In this document: in pieces, positions 21,542 through 30,701 of the stretch
How the letters are laid out: every line of letters starts with the position of its first letter
Position numbering within the stretch: the stretch's first letter is position 1
Assembly (NCBI RefSeq): GCF_008933155.1
Contig: NZ_WBVP01000004.1
Location: 225,839-289,838 of the forward strand
Length of the DNA stretch: 64,000 nt
Reading direction: 5' to 3'
Origin: Aliivibrio finisterrensis
Lineage (GTDB): Bacteria; Pseudomonadota; Gammaproteobacteria; Enterobacterales; Vibrionaceae
The notes under the pieces: model-generated
The model's database searches: none
Told to the model about the DNA's origin: nothing
The model's input: the letters and a program-made list of their open reading frames with translations, nothing else
Program-made: the position numbers and the translations under genes

Positions 21542-23335
21542 TTAATCTTTACCTACATGAAGAATCGCAAGGAAAGCTTCTTGAGGTAATTCAACATTAC
21601 CAATCTGCTTCATACGTTTCTTGCCTTCTTTCTGCTTCTTCAACAGTTTTTTCTTACGGCTAATATCGCCACCGTAACATTTTGCGATTACGTTTTTACG
21701 TAACTGCTTAACCGTTGAACGCGCAATAATGTGGGCACCAATCGCTGCCTGAATAGCAATATCAAACATTTGGCGAGGAATGAATTCTTTCATTTTCTCA
21801 ACAAGTAAACGACCGCGGCTTTGTGCATTATCGTGGTGAGTAATGATAGCAAGTGCATCAACTCTGTCACCATTGATTAATACATCAACACGAACCATGT
21901 TTGACTGTTCATAACGTTGGAAGTTGTAATCTAGTGATGCATAACCACGAGACGTTGATTTCAATCGGTCAAAGAAGTCTAAAACTACCTCTGACATTGG
22001 AATATCATAAGTCAACGCTACTTGGTTACCGTGATAAACCATATCAACTTGAACACCACGTTTTTCAATACATAGACTGATCACATTACCTAAGTAATCT
22101 GCTGGTACTAAGATATTACAACGAGCAATTGGTTCACGAATTTCATCTAAATCATTTACTGCTGGTAATTTTGATGGGCTATCTACGTACAGTAAATCAC
22201 CGTTATTTAATACCACTTCGTAAACTACCGTTGGTGCTGTCGTGATCAGGTCAAGATCGTATTCACGCTCTAGACGCTCTTGGATGATTTCCATGTGAAG
22301 CATACCAAGGAAGCCACAACGGAAACCAAAGCCAAGTGCAGCCGAACTTTCTGGTTCATAAAACAGAGATGCATCATTCAGACTTAATTTGCCTAATGCA
22401 TCACGGAAGTTTTCATAATCATCAGAAGAGACTGGGAACAGACCTGCATACACTTGTGGTTTCACTTTTTGGAAACCAGGTAGACGCTCTTCACAGCCAC
22501 CCTTTGCATGAGTCAAGGTATCACCCACTGGTGCACCTAGGATATCTTTGATACCACAAACTACCCAGCCAACTTCACCGCTGTTTAATCCATCGGTGTC
22601 AATTTGTTTTGGAGTGAAGATACCAATACGGTCGATACCCCAAACTTGGCCTGTGCTCATTACTTTTATCTTGTCATTTTTCTTTAGTGAACCATTTTTG
22701 ATTCGAACAAGAGAAACAACACCTAAGTAGTTATCAAACCATGAGTCAATGATCAGCGCTTGCGTTGGGCCGTCTGGATCACCTTCTGGTGCTGGAATCG
22801 ATTTCACGATAGTTTCAAGAACTTCATCAACACCTAAGCCTGTCTTAGCAGAACAACGCGTTGCATCCGTTGCATCAATACCAACGATTTCTTCAATTTC
22901 TTCAGCTACACGATCTGGATCTGCCGCTGGTAAGTCAATCTTATTTAAGATTGGCACAACTTCTAAATCCATTTCAATAGCGGTATAACAGTTTGCTAGA
23001 GTCTGTGCTTCTACACCTTGACCCGCATCGACCACCAATAGCGCACCTTCACAGGCAGCAAGTGAACGCGATACTTCATAAGAGAAGTCAACGTGTCCAG
23101 GTGTGTCGATAAAGTTTAGTTGATAAGTCTCACCATCCTTAGCCGTATAGTCGAGCGTCACACTCTGGGCTTTGATAGTGATACCACGTTCACGTTCTAG
23201 ATCCATTGAATCAAGAACTTGTGCAGCCATTTCACGGTCTGACAGGCCACCACAAACTTGGATTAGGCGGTCAGATAGTGTCGATTTACCGTGATCGATA
23301 TGGGCAATAATAGAAAAATTACGAATGTGCTTCAT
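21542..23335 (-). CDS. lepA: Elongation factor 4 (LepA)
   Basis: Ribosome-associated translational GTPase that can back-translocate ribosomes and assists initiation or assembly. The G domain starts [15 protein letters not shown], with DTPGHVDF and NKIDLP; domains II, III and V follow, and the C-terminal domain unique to LepA ends in basic [20 protein letters not shown]. Length is 597 residues, close to the E. coli 599. First gene of the lepA-lepB-rnc-era group. Confidence 0.98.
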   Translation of the reverse strand: MKHIRNFSIIAHIDHGKSTLSDRLIQVCGGLSDREMAAQVLDSMDLERERGITIKAQSVTLDYTAKDGETYQLNFIDTPGHVDFSYEVSRSLAACEGALLVVDAGQGVEAQTLANCYTAIEMDLEVVPILNKIDLPAADPDRVAEEIEEIVGIDATDATRCSAKTGLGVDEVLETIVKSIPAPEGDPDGPTQALIIDSWFDNYLGVVSLVRIKNGSLKKNDKIKVMSTGQVWGIDRIGIFTPKQIDTDGLNSGEVGWVVCGIKDILGAPVGDTLTHAKGGCEERLPGFQKVKPQVYAGLFPVSSDDYENFRDALGKLSLNDASLFYEPESSAALGFGFRCGFLGMLHMEIIQERLEREYDLDLITTAPTVVYEVVLNNGDLLYVDSPSKLPAVNDLDEIREPIARCNILVPADYLGNVISLCIEKRGVQVDMVYHGNQVALTYDIPMSEVVLDFFDRLKSTSRGYASLDYNFQRYEQSNMVRVDVLINGDRVDALAIITHHDNAQSRGRLLVEKMKEFIPRQMFDIAIQAAIGAHIIARSTVKQLRKNVIAKCYGGDISRKKKLLKKQKEGKKRMKQIGNVELPQEAFLAILHVGKD

Positions 23336-23424
23336 AAATGATGTGACAAACTCAATTAGTTAATGGGATTGGATCGTGAGATCAAGTTGTGGGATTCTAC
23401 CCAATTTCGTCGCAAGTCGCTATC

Positions 23425-23910
23425 TTATCGTGCAGCATTTACTGAGATAGTGTCAGAAACTGGCTCACCGAGAACACGGATCAAGCTAACTTGTTGTTCT
23501 GTATTCTGCTCAATTCGGTGAGAAAGTGCTTTCGCAAGCACATACCCGCCCCATGATGAAAGCGCAGCAACCACGATGGTTGTTAGCTCACCAACGCCCA
23601 CAAGTGGAGTAATAAGCGCATCCGAAATAAACGCGCCAATAAGCAAAAAGAATAACGGCACTAAATATACAATCGCAGCGGATTGAAGTAGGTTCTTTTC
23701 AGGTAAACCAATTTCTACCATTTGACCAATGGTTAATTTTTTATCGGTATGAAAAGCCCAGTGGTGCACCTTTCCTGGAAGTACCTTTGATACAATACCT
23801 GTGCCACAAGAATTTTTCGATGAACAATGGTTACAACTGCTTTTCTGCTGGCAACCAACAACAACTATGTCATCTTGAATATCAAGTACTGTCGCTAACG
23901 CTGTCATCAT
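23425..23910 (-). CDS. rseC: Sigma-E regulatory protein RseC
   Basis: Inner-membrane protein of the rpoE operon, also linked to the SoxR reducing system. The N-terminal cysteine-rich segment CQQKSSCNHCSSKNSCG is typical and may bind an Fe-S cluster; two transmembrane helices follow (about 78-98 and 103-122). It has 161 residues. It lies 5 bp after rseB in rpoE-rseA-rseB-rseC order. Two adjacent Met codons can start it. Confidence 0.94.
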   Translation of the reverse strand: MMTALATVLDIQDDIVVVGCQQKSSCNHCSSKNSCGTGIVSKVLPGKVHHWAFHTDKKLTIGQMVEIGLPEKNLLQSAAIVYLVPLFFLLIGAFISDALITPLVGVGELTTIVVAALSSWGGYVLAKALSHRIEQNTEQQVSLIRVLGEPVSDTISVNAAR

Positions 23911-23915
23911 AGGCG

Positions 23916-24893
23916 TTATTTATCCTCATTTTTTAATACAGAGGGACGAAAAACAATGGAATCAGCGATACGTTTCGCTGTAACAACAGGAATATCGCCA
24001 ATAACACTAATTTCATAATCTCCTTGTATATAGCTATACAATGAACGTCGCCCTTGGTGTACTGATTGTTCTTTTTGACTTAATTCATCCGCTTCTGAAA
24101 TATACACGGAGAAATTAAATAACCCATCGGTATACATTTGGCTTTCAACTGCTCGTTGATTCATAGCAAGACGATAACGATTGAAATGAATTGCTTTAAA
24201 GCCACTAGGCAGCCACTTTATCGACCAGGCAGCTTCCTCTTGTGTAGTAGAGGACGAAGGTAATACTTTTGGTAATTCTGCTTCACCTAAGCGCTTATTC
24301 ATAAAATCTGCGATTTGATCATTCACGGTGTAAGAAACCACTCTATATTGTTCGATAATATCGCCATCTCTACTGACTAAATCAGTACGTAATGGCAGCT
24401 TGCTTCGCTCATCAATCCACACAATATAAGAATAACGGTTTCCATCCTTTGAAACGATGCGAACCACTTGCGAAGGAGACCCTGCTTCTCTTGCTCTCCC
24501 CATTGATACAAAATCATAATATTCTTTTAAAAGAGGCAACTCTTTATGTAAAAGTGGGATAATAGGAGCAACAATCGATTCTGCTTGAATAGAAAAAGGT
24601 TTACTGCCTTGCTCTAAATAAGTGATTTCTTCATTTCTACGAATCACTTCGCGCATTGAACCACTCAAATAAACAAGATGAGATAACGTCATATTCTCTA
24701 GGTGGGAATGGCGATACATAAAAGGTTCAATACTGTTTTTCTTAACCAAAATATAAGAAAGTTCATAATTTAGCTTATGACTCGCCTCTCCCATTTGATG
24801 CAACAAAGCCTCAGCAGAAAGCGTTTCTTCTGCTGAGGCTGTTATTGGAAAGAAGCTGATCAAAGCGATAAAGCCGATCAGGATACGTTTCAT
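23916..24893 (-). CDS. rseB: Sigma-E regulatory protein RseB
   Basis: Periplasmic protein that binds RseA and protects it from DegS until mislocalised lipopolysaccharide or outer-membrane proteins displace it. A signal peptide (about residues 1-21, ending ASA) is followed by the MucB/RseB N-terminal lipid-binding fold and the smaller C-terminal domain. It has 325 residues. Its start overlaps the rseA stop by one base (TAATG), giving coupled synthesis. Confidence 0.95.
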   Translation of the reverse strand: MKRILIGFIALISFFPITASAEETLSAEALLHQMGEASHKLNYELSYILVKKNSIEPFMYRHSHLENMTLSHLVYLSGSMREVIRRNEEITYLEQGSKPFSIQAESIVAPIIPLLHKELPLLKEYYDFVSMGRAREAGSPSQVVRIVSKDGNRYSYIVWIDERSKLPLRTDLVSRDGDIIEQYRVVSYTVNDQIADFMNKRLGEAELPKVLPSSSTTQEEAAWSIKWLPSGFKAIHFNRYRLAMNQRAVESQMYTDGLFNFSVYISEADELSQKEQSVHQGRRSLYSYIQGDYEISVIGDIPVVTAKRIADSIVFRPSVLKNEDK

Positions 24894-25510
24894 TATTCTG
24901 CCAATGTTGTATTTTGCTCGAGTAAATCACGGTCAATCGAACCATCATGTGCGTTCAATCGTAGCTGTAATTCATAATCTTGCAGCATTGCATTTATACG
25001 CTTACGCTGCTCCATGATATCTGCTTCTTTCGAGGTTTTATTTGCTAGTGAGTCACGGGTTAAACTCACAGGCTCTGCCGTCCCACTAAATGGAATAGTA
25101 TCGAGTACCTGAATGTCACCACTCGCAGGGATAACATTGTTTTCTGAACCGTTATATTGCTGAACACCAACAATAACAACAAGAGAGAAACACGCAGCCA
25201 TCGCAACTTGGCTAAACTGAGTCAACCAACTTGGCATTGTCTTCTTTGCTTCACTTGGCGTAGGCTGAGAAGGCATGAATTCCGTCACAGTATCATTCAA
25301 CTGGTGAGCAGGTTCATCCTCAAGAGCAAGAGCCACATTGGCGGCAATATCCCACTCTTGTTTTCCAGGCGTCTCGCCTCTCATTACATCACCAATTAAA
25401 TGGTAATTTTTCCAGGTTTCTGCGCTTTCTGTTTGCGATAAGGATTCTATGAACGCATTGTCCATTTCCTCATTATCCATAAACGCTGAAATTTGTTCTT
25501 TATCAGTCAT
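24893..25510 (-). CDS. rseA: Anti-sigma-E factor RseA
   Basis: Single-pass inner-membrane protein whose cytoplasmic N-terminus sequesters sigma-E and whose periplasmic part binds RseB; released by DegS/RseP proteolysis. The N-terminus MTDKEQISAFMD is the sigma-binding domain and a transmembrane helix lies at about residues 104-121. The frame could start three codons earlier at GTG 25519; ATG 25510 fits the family better and gives 205 residues. It directly follows rpoE. Confidence 0.93.
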   Translation of the reverse strand: MTDKEQISAFMDNEEMDNAFIESLSQTESAETWKNYHLIGDVMRGETPGKQEWDIAANVALALEDEPAHQLNDTVTEFMPSQPTPSEAKKTMPSWLTQFSQVAMAACFSLVVIVGVQQYNGSENNVIPASGDIQVLDTIPFSGTAEPVSLTRDSLANKTSKEADIMEQRKRINAMLQDYELQLRLNAHDGSIDRDLLEQNTTLAE

Positions 25511-25539
25511 TGTCTTCACCGTTTGACCGTTGGAAATAA

Positions 25540-26118
25540 TTAACGCTGCATCAGCGGTTGGATTTTTTTCTCAACTACTTCACGAGCTCGGAAGATACGC
25601 GAACGAACCGTACCTACCGGACACTCCATTACAGCAGCAATATCTTCATAACTTAAGCCTTCTAACTCTCGTAATGTTATTGCTGTTTTTAAATCTTCAG
25701 GTAAACCATCAATTGTCGAAAATACGATTTGTCGTAATTCCTCGGTTAATGATAAATTCTCAGGGTTAGTGATCTCTTTTAAGGCACTTGCCCCTTCATA
25801 ATATTCTGCTTCTTCCGCATCAACATCAGATGCTGGCGGTCTGCGTCCTTGAGCGACAAGGTAGTTCTTCGCTGTATTCACTGCTATTCGATACAACCAA
25901 GTGTAAAATGCACTGTCCCCACGAAAGGTTGGTAACGCACGATACGCTTTAATAAACGCTTCTTGCGCAACATCAGGTACATCTCCACTATTTTTTACAT
26001 AACGAGCAACAAGACCACATACTTTGTTTTGGTATTTAACTACCAAATGGTTAAAGGCTTGCTTGTCACCACGTTGAACACGCTCAATTAAAACTTGATC
26101 TGTTAACTGCTCACTCAT
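25540..26118 (-). CDS. rpoE: RNA polymerase sigma factor RpoE (sigma-E)
   Basis: ECF sigma factor for the envelope stress response. Region 2 includes the conserved FIKAYRALPTFRGDSAFYTW and region 4 is the helix-turn-helix around LEGLSYEDIAAVMECPVGTV. The frame is open six codons further (26136), but the family start is MSEQLTDQ at 26118, giving 192 residues (E. coli 191). First gene of rpoE-rseABC and divergent from nadB, as in most gamma-proteobacteria. Confidence 0.97.
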   Translation of the reverse strand: MSEQLTDQVLIERVQRGDKQAFNHLVVKYQNKVCGLVARYVKNSGDVPDVAQEAFIKAYRALPTFRGDSAFYTWLYRIAVNTAKNYLVAQGRRPPASDVDAEEAEYYEGASALKEITNPENLSLTEELRQIVFSTIDGLPEDLKTAITLRELEGLSYEDIAAVMECPVGTVRSRIFRAREVVEKKIQPLMQR

Positions 26119-26435
26119 TGGAGCGGGTACTCCCATGTTATTCTTCTTAGATGCGCATAAAGTTTAGATTACGCAAACAGCTGATAATAAATTCAGCTAT
26201 ACCACGATTAACTTGAGCACTATGTATGAGTTTCTACTCTTTAGAAAGTTCATTCATTATTACATTTTTTTATCAATTTAATAGTTCAATGAGTAATTTA
26301 AGGCTTTTTTTAGCTTGTTTTTATCTCTCACTTTCACTTTTTTATTCTTGATATTTAAGATTCCACTTCAAAATATAACGCAACCACCTAGATTCTGGTA
26401 AAATGATCGGATTATCACAGGAAAATGATGAATAT
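26119..26435. other. Divergent rpoE-nadB control region
   Basis: 317 bp without a gene. It holds the candidate sigma-E promoter described separately and AT-rich sequence; no repeat, RNA gene or strong terminator was seen. Confidence 0.6.
26225..26251 (-). promoter_or_regulatory. Candidate sigma-E promoter for rpoE
   Basis: Minus strand reads GAACTT, 16 nt, TCATA. The -35 is a perfect sigma-E element; the -10 departs from TCTGA/TCAAA. It is about 105 bp before the rpoE ATG, and rpoE autoregulation from a sigma-E promoter is known in E. coli and Vibrio. Confidence 0.5.
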
Positions 26436-28055
26436 ATGAACATAACCAATGAACACAGTTGCGACGTTTTAGTCATAGGCAGTGGTGCTGCTGGTCTTTC
26501 TCTTGCACTTAGAGTCGCACCACATGGAAAGGTGATCGTTTTAAGTAAAGGTCCTCGTAATGAAGGCTCAACCTACTACGCTCAAGGCGGTATTGCAGCC
26601 GTATTTGATGAAAGTGATACGGTAGAGTCTCATGTCGATGATACCTTAGTTGCTGGCGCACATATTTGTGACAAAGATGTTGTTACTTTTATTGCTGAAA
26701 ATGCGAAACATTGCGTTCAATGGTTAATTGATGGCGGTGTTCCTTTTGATCACGATGATGAAAAAGAAACCGATATTACCGCTCCAAAGTTTCATTTAAC
26801 TCGTGAGGGTGGCCATAGCCATCGCCGTATTTTGCACGCTGCAGATGCTACCGGCAAAGCAATGCAAAACTCACTGCAAGACAATGTTCTAAATCACCCC
26901 AACATCACTATTTTTGAACGTCACAATGCGCTCGACTTAATCACTGAAGATAAAGTTGGCGGAGAAGCCGATAAAGTTGTTGGTGCCTATATTTGGAACC
27001 GTGATGCCGAGCATGTTGAAACCGTTCGCGCTAAATTTGTTGTATTAGCAACAGGCGGCGCTTCTAAAGTTTACCAATATACTTCAAACCCTGACGTATC
27101 TTCAGGAGATGGTATCGCAATGGCTTGGCGTGCTGGTTGTCGAGTTGCGAACTTAGAGTTCAACCAATTTCATCCTACGTGCCTATTCCACCCTGACGCT
27201 CGCAATTTCCTAATGACAGAAGCACTTCGCGGTGAAGGCGCTTATTTACGTCGCCCAGACGGCACACGTTTTATGCCTGATTTCGATGAGCGTGGTGAAT
27301 TAGCACCTCGTGATGTCGTAGCTCGTGCTATCGACTTTGAAATGAAACGTCTAGGTGCAGACTGTATGTATTTAGACATCAGCCATAAACCTGAAGACTT
27401 CATTCATCACCATTTCCCTACCATTAATGAAAAACTGCTTTCATTCGGTATTGATATGACAAAAGAACCTATCCCAATCGTACCTGCGGCTCACTACACT
27501 TGTGGCGGTGTTATGGTTGATAAGCAAGGCCAAACAGATATTGATGGTTTATTTGCAATTGGTGAGGTGAGTTATACAGGTCTTCATGGCGCAAACCGTT
27601 TAGCCTCGAACTCCTTGCTAGAGTGCGTTGTTTATGCGTGGTCTGCTGCAGAAAATATTATTAAAGACATGAACAACCGAGATCTTCCTCCGTCATTACC
27701 CGCTTGGGATGAGAGTCAGGTTGAATGCTCAGATGAAGAAGTAGTAATCCAACATAACTGGCATGAACTACGCCTATTTATGTGGGATTACATGGGGATT
27801 GTCCGCACAGATAAACGTCTAGAGCGAGCACTTCGTCGTATTCAGTTATTAAAACAAGAAACCCATGATTACTATAGTAATTTCCGCGTGTCTAATAACC
27901 TGATCGAACTGCGAAACCTGCTTGATGTGTCTGAATTAATGGTTCGTTGTGCAATGGATCGCAAAGAAAGCTGTGGTTTACATTACACACTAGATTACCC
28001 AGAAGCACTTGAAGAGTCAGGCCCTACAATTTTAGTGCCTAAGAATTTCAACTAA
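26436..28055 (+). CDS. nadB: L-aspartate oxidase
   Basis: FAD enzyme that oxidises L-aspartate to iminoaspartate, the first step of NAD synthesis. The FAD-binding motif [13 protein letters not shown] lies near the N-terminus; the succinate dehydrogenase/fumarate reductase flavoprotein motifs [28 protein letters not shown] and [15 protein letters not shown] are intact. The frame opens at 26403, but the homologous N-terminus begins at ATG 26436, giving 539 residues; an AGGA lies 13 bp before it, so the start is not certain. Divergent from rpoE. Confidence 0.95.
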   Translation: MNITNEHSCDVLVIGSGAAGLSLALRVAPHGKVIVLSKGPRNEGSTYYAQGGIAAVFDESDTVESHVDDTLVAGAHICDKDVVTFIAENAKHCVQWLIDGGVPFDHDDEKETDITAPKFHLTREGGHSHRRILHAADATGKAMQNSLQDNVLNHPNITIFERHNALDLITEDKVGGEADKVVGAYIWNRDAEHVETVRAKFVVLATGGASKVYQYTSNPDVSSGDGIAMAWRAGCRVANLEFNQFHPTCLFHPDARNFLMTEALRGEGAYLRRPDGTRFMPDFDERGELAPRDVVARAIDFEMKRLGADCMYLDISHKPEDFIHHHFPTINEKLLSFGIDMTKEPIPIVPAAHYTCGGVMVDKQGQTDIDGLFAIGEVSYTGLHGANRLASNSLLECVVYAWSAAENIIKDMNNRDLPPSLPAWDESQVECSDEEVVIQHNWHELRLFMWDYMGIVRTDKRLERALRRIQLLKQETHDYYSNFRVSNNLIELRNLLDVSELMVRCAMDRKESCGLHYTLDYPEALEESGPTILVPKNFN

Positions 28056-28075
28056 TTTTCCCTTTCGTTTGTTGG

Positions 28076-28107
28076 TCTCTATTCTAAATCTATAAATAGA
28101 ATAGAGA
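28076..28107. terminator. Inverted repeat between convergent nadB and ygfX
   Basis: TCTCTATTCTA (28076-28086) pairs perfectly with TAGAATAGAGA (28097-28107) over a 10-nt loop. No clear T-run flanks it, but its place between two convergent stops suggests a shared termination or mRNA-stabilising hairpin. Confidence 0.5.
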
Positions 28108-28497
28108 TCATCTTAATAAAACCGCTAATTGATGCTGCTCATCCTCATTCATTGCATCCCTAAATAAATAAAAATACTGCTTTGTATATTCATTTTCCGC
28201 ATAAAAAACACTCATACTTCGACTTATCCAAAATACTCGTTTAATAATCCAATCCCTATGATCATCAGACGCTTTGATTACAAAAGTATAATCTCCTTGC
28301 AACTCTAATAATTGATGATAAATAGATATAATATGCTGATGAATAAAATAAAAGAGGGTAGGCAATAGAGGAAATGGAATTATATCCATTAACATTACCG
28401 CCCACCCCAAGTAGAAATAACTACCATACAATGTTAGATAGGCGATATAGGAAAAGTGGATCTTAATTTTAGCGGAGTTTGCTGAGGTTGTGCTCAA
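28108..28497 (-). CDS. ygfX: YgfX (CptA) inner-membrane protein
   Basis: Small protein with two predicted transmembrane helices (about residues 17-35 and 41-57) and a soluble C-terminus, 129 residues. In E. coli YgfX (CptA) is the membrane partner of SdhE and has been reported to affect MreB and FtsZ. Sequence similarity is weak, so the call leans on size, topology and its place directly after sdhE. The longest frame starts with TTG at 28497, overlapping sdhE by 29 bp; a later start is possible. Confidence 0.75.
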   Translation of the reverse strand: MSTTSANSAKIKIHFSYIAYLTLYGSYFYLGWAVMLMDIIPFPLLPTLFYFIHQHIISIYHQLLELQGDYTFVIKASDDHRDWIIKRVFWISRSMSVFYAENEYTKQYFYLFRDAMNEDEQHQLAVLLR

Positions 28498-28729
28498 CGA
28501 TCTTATCTACCATAGATGCATGACCAAGGTTGTCACTGCGTCCGTGCCCCATGATCCATGTAAACAGGTCTGGATCATCACTTTCTAACAATGAAACAAA
28601 ATTCTGTTGCTCAGCTTCTGTTAGTTCTTCAAAACATTCGTCAAAAAATGGCATAATTACCACATCTAATTCTAGCATCCCACGACGGCAAGCCCACTTT
28701 ACTCGTGCTTTTTCTTCGACACTGTACAT
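28469..28729 (-). CDS. sdhE: Succinate dehydrogenase FAD assembly factor SdhE
   Basis: Promotes covalent flavinylation of SdhA and FrdA. The 86-residue helical-bundle protein carries the essential motif RRGMLELD (RGxxE at about residues 16-20). It forms a two-gene unit with ygfX, as in E. coli (ygfY-ygfX), beside ygfZ. Having nadB, an SdhA-related flavoprotein, nearby is conserved context rather than proof of a substrate. Confidence 0.95.
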   Translation of the reverse strand: MYSVEEKARVKWACRRGMLELDVVIMPFFDECFEELTEAEQQNFVSLLESDDPDLFTWIMGHGRSDNLGHASMVDKIVEHNLSKLR

Positions 28730-28910
28730 ACGGTCCTCTAGCTTAAAAATAGAAATAACTGAACGGAGTTTATCAGTCTATTTCTGTGACAACCATGATC
28801 TAAAGTCACAAGATGAAGAAGATGAGACATAAAACTACTTGTTTCTTTTTACTGACATTTAAAATCTAGGCATTTACTATAAAGGGATAACCTAACTGGA
28901 TAAGAATTTC

Positions 28911-29867
28911 ATGATGAGTACTGTTTTCTCTACGTTATCGCTAAACCTAAACGATCCCTTACCAAGCTTTGCTATTTCAGAATTAACTGATTGGGCATTA
29001 ATAACTATGGTAGGTAACGATAAAAAATCCTACTTACACGGGCAAGTAACCTGTGATGTTGTTGCTTTAACACAAGGCGAGATTACCTTTGGCGGTCACT
29101 GTGATGCAAAGGGAAAGTTATGGAGTATATTTCAACTGTTTCACCACAATGACGGTTATGCCTTATTTCAACGCAAAAGTGCTATTGAAACTGAATTAAC
29201 AGAAATCAAAAAATACGCCGTATTTTCTAAAGTTGATATTGAAATCAGCAACGAAGTATTACTTGGCTTAACTGGCGCTGCGGCTGAAGAGTGGATTAAC
29301 GAGCAAACTGACTCACAAGAAAGTGTCCGCACTTGTAACTTTGGTACTTTCGCTAAAATTGGAAAGCGACAGTGGTTATTGGTAACGACAAGTGAACATA
29401 AAGACACCTTAATGTCATCGTTAACTCAAGCGACATTATGTGATGAGTCATTATGGGAGCTTTATACCATTCAACAAGCTCACCCTCAAATTGATGCAGC
29501 ACTAAGTAATGAGCATATTCCTCAAGCATTAAACCTACAAGCCATTGACGGGATCAGTTTCAAAAAAGGCTGCTATACAGGTCAAGAAACCGTAGCAAGA
29601 GCAAAATACCGCGGTATGAATAAACGGGCTATGTATTTAGTTGCAGGGCAATCAGAACAAGCCCCCGTTGCTGGCGATGCGATTGAGCGCAGTGTTGGTG
29701 AGAACTGGCGTAAAGGCGGAACCATTGTTTCTTCTTTCCGATATCAAGATGGACATACTTTAGCTTTGGCTATTCTCCCTAATGATCTTGATAGTGACAC
29801 TCAATTTAAACTTCAAAATGCGATTTGGGAAAAAATGCCACTTCCTTACTCTCTTGACGATGAGTAA
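28911..29867 (+). CDS. ygfZ: Folate-binding tRNA-modifying protein YgfZ
   Basis: GcvT-like protein that binds folate and supports MiaB-type tRNA thiomethylation and Fe-S cluster biogenesis. The diagnostic motif [17 protein letters not shown] is intact, including the functionally required Cys. It has 318 residues. Two adjacent ATG codons can serve as start. It is divergent from sdhE-ygfX. Confidence 0.95.
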   Translation: MMSTVFSTLSLNLNDPLPSFAISELTDWALITMVGNDKKSYLHGQVTCDVVALTQGEITFGGHCDAKGKLWSIFQLFHHNDGYALFQRKSAIETELTEIKKYAVFSKVDIEISNEVLLGLTGAAAEEWINEQTDSQESVRTCNFGTFAKIGKRQWLLVTTSEHKDTLMSSLTQATLCDESLWELYTIQQAHPQIDAALSNEHIPQALNLQAIDGISFKKGCYTGQETVARAKYRGMNKRAMYLVAGQSEQAPVAGDAIERSVGENWRKGGTIVSSFRYQDGHTLALAILPNDLDSDTQFKLQNAIWEKMPLPYSLDDE

Positions 29868-30127
29868 CTCAACACCATAAACAAAAAGGGTCTGCAAAAA
29901 ATTGCAGACCCACTTCCTAAATTCCCTTTCTTAAATTAATAATCCAATTAGGCACAACAATTCTGTGTCGAAGGTAAGATTAAGTTTCATTGTTACATTT
30001 CCAACCTTGACCTCAAACGCAGATATCAATAACAAACTTTGAATTTTTATTTATTTTAAGTGAATAAGTAGCAAGTCATTTATTATTTAGCTATCTTTAC
30101 AGTGTTCTTTTCTTAAAAAAGAGCGCA
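29868..30127. other. Spacer downstream of ygfZ
   Basis: First half of a 543-bp gene-free stretch between ygfZ and the ytfK homologue. It contains an inverted repeat whose T-run faces the minus strand (separate entry) and otherwise AT-rich sequence. No open frame with a convincing start was seen. A TTGACC with weak downstream -10 choices near 30.01 kb is too poor to call as a promoter. Confidence 0.5.
29882..29911 (-). terminator. Orphan minus-strand terminator
   Basis: Perfect 10-bp stem GGGTCTGCAA (29888-29897) / TTGCAGACCC (29902-29911). The T-run (TTTTTGTTT) follows it only on the minus strand, whereas the nearest gene, ygfZ, is on the plus strand. It therefore either ends an unannotated minus-strand transcript or is a plus-strand hairpin without a U-tract. 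Confidence 0.6.
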
Positions 30128-30223
30128 TAAATTGTTTAACTCCAAACAATTTAATTCAATATACCTATATATATTGAATATGCATCTGTGACTGTTTGCC
30201 CGAATTTATTCGGGCTTTTTTTT
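30121..30223 (+). ncRNA. Candidate small RNA with three stem-loops
   Basis: Three hairpins follow one another. SL1: TAAATTGTTT / AAACAATTTA (30128-30153, 10 bp perfect) with loop AACTCC. SL2: ATTCAATATA / TATATTGAAT (30154-30179, 10 bp perfect) with loop CCTATA. SL3: GCCCGAA / TTCGGGC (30198-30215) with loop TTTA and eight T, a textbook intrinsic terminator. No gene on this strand ends here: ygfZ stops 330 bp earlier and ytfK begins 188 bp later. The 5' end is unknown and no convincing promoter was found. The terminator end is certain in sequence; that the RNA is independent is inferred. It resembles no sRNA I can name. Confidence 0.6.
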
Positions 30224-30410
30224 ATTCATGCCCACTGAATAACAGTATTTAATATTAGATAAAGATCAAATTTAAAACGATAAAAGTACAAAAACTGATT
30301 CAACCATCACTCTATTCTATATTTGTAACGCTACCTTCATCTTTTCTGTTTTATAATACAACCAAAGCACATTACGAGCTTTGTTGTATTAATCACAAAA
30401 GGACAAGGTG

Positions 30411-30614
30411 ATGCGATTTTTTAAGCACTATGCACCAAGCATGATTGCTAAACATATTAGTCGACTGTTTAATGGGAAAATTCATATTCATGGTATTGGT
30501 GAGTTTCGATTTGAAGAAGGAAAGTTGCTCGTTCCCTCTCAAGCAGAAAGAGCGCAATATCGAATGATAAAAGAGATTAACTTGGAAGTTGCTCGATTAC
30601 GACTTTCTTATTAA
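30411..30614 (+). CDS. ytfK: YtfK-like protein (DUF1107)
   Basis: 67-residue protein matching E. coli YtfK (DUF1107) along its length: MRFFKHYAPSMIAKHISRLF, then GKIHIHGIGEFRFEEGKLLVP and a C-terminal helix VARLRL. In E. coli YtfK binds SpoT and tips it toward ppGpp synthesis under phosphate or fatty-acid starvation. ATG 30411 is preferred over the overlapping GTG at 30408 because AGGA lies 7 bp before it. It is monocistronic with a terminator after it. The function is inferred from the family. Confidence 0.85.
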   Translation: MRFFKHYAPSMIAKHISRLFNGKIHIHGIGEFRFEEGKLLVPSQAERAQYRMIKEINLEVARLRLSY

Positions 30615-30648
30615 TAGCCTCAAACTGACTATGTAAAATCGATACGAA

Positions 30649-30678
30649 TAAAAAAAGGTAGCTGTGGCTACCTTTTTT
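30649..30678. terminator. Bidirectional terminator between ytfK and ubiI
   Basis: AAAAAAGGTAGC (30651-30662) pairs with GCTACCTTTTTT (30667-30678) over loop TGTG. A- and T-runs on both sides serve both convergent genes. Confidence 0.9.
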
Positions 30679-30701
30679 AATGCTTATTTTAACACTCTTA
30701 T

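Noticed and set aside
29868..30230. CsrB-type RNA in the ygfZ-ytfK spacer
   Set aside because: Too few GGA motifs in hairpin loops on either strand.
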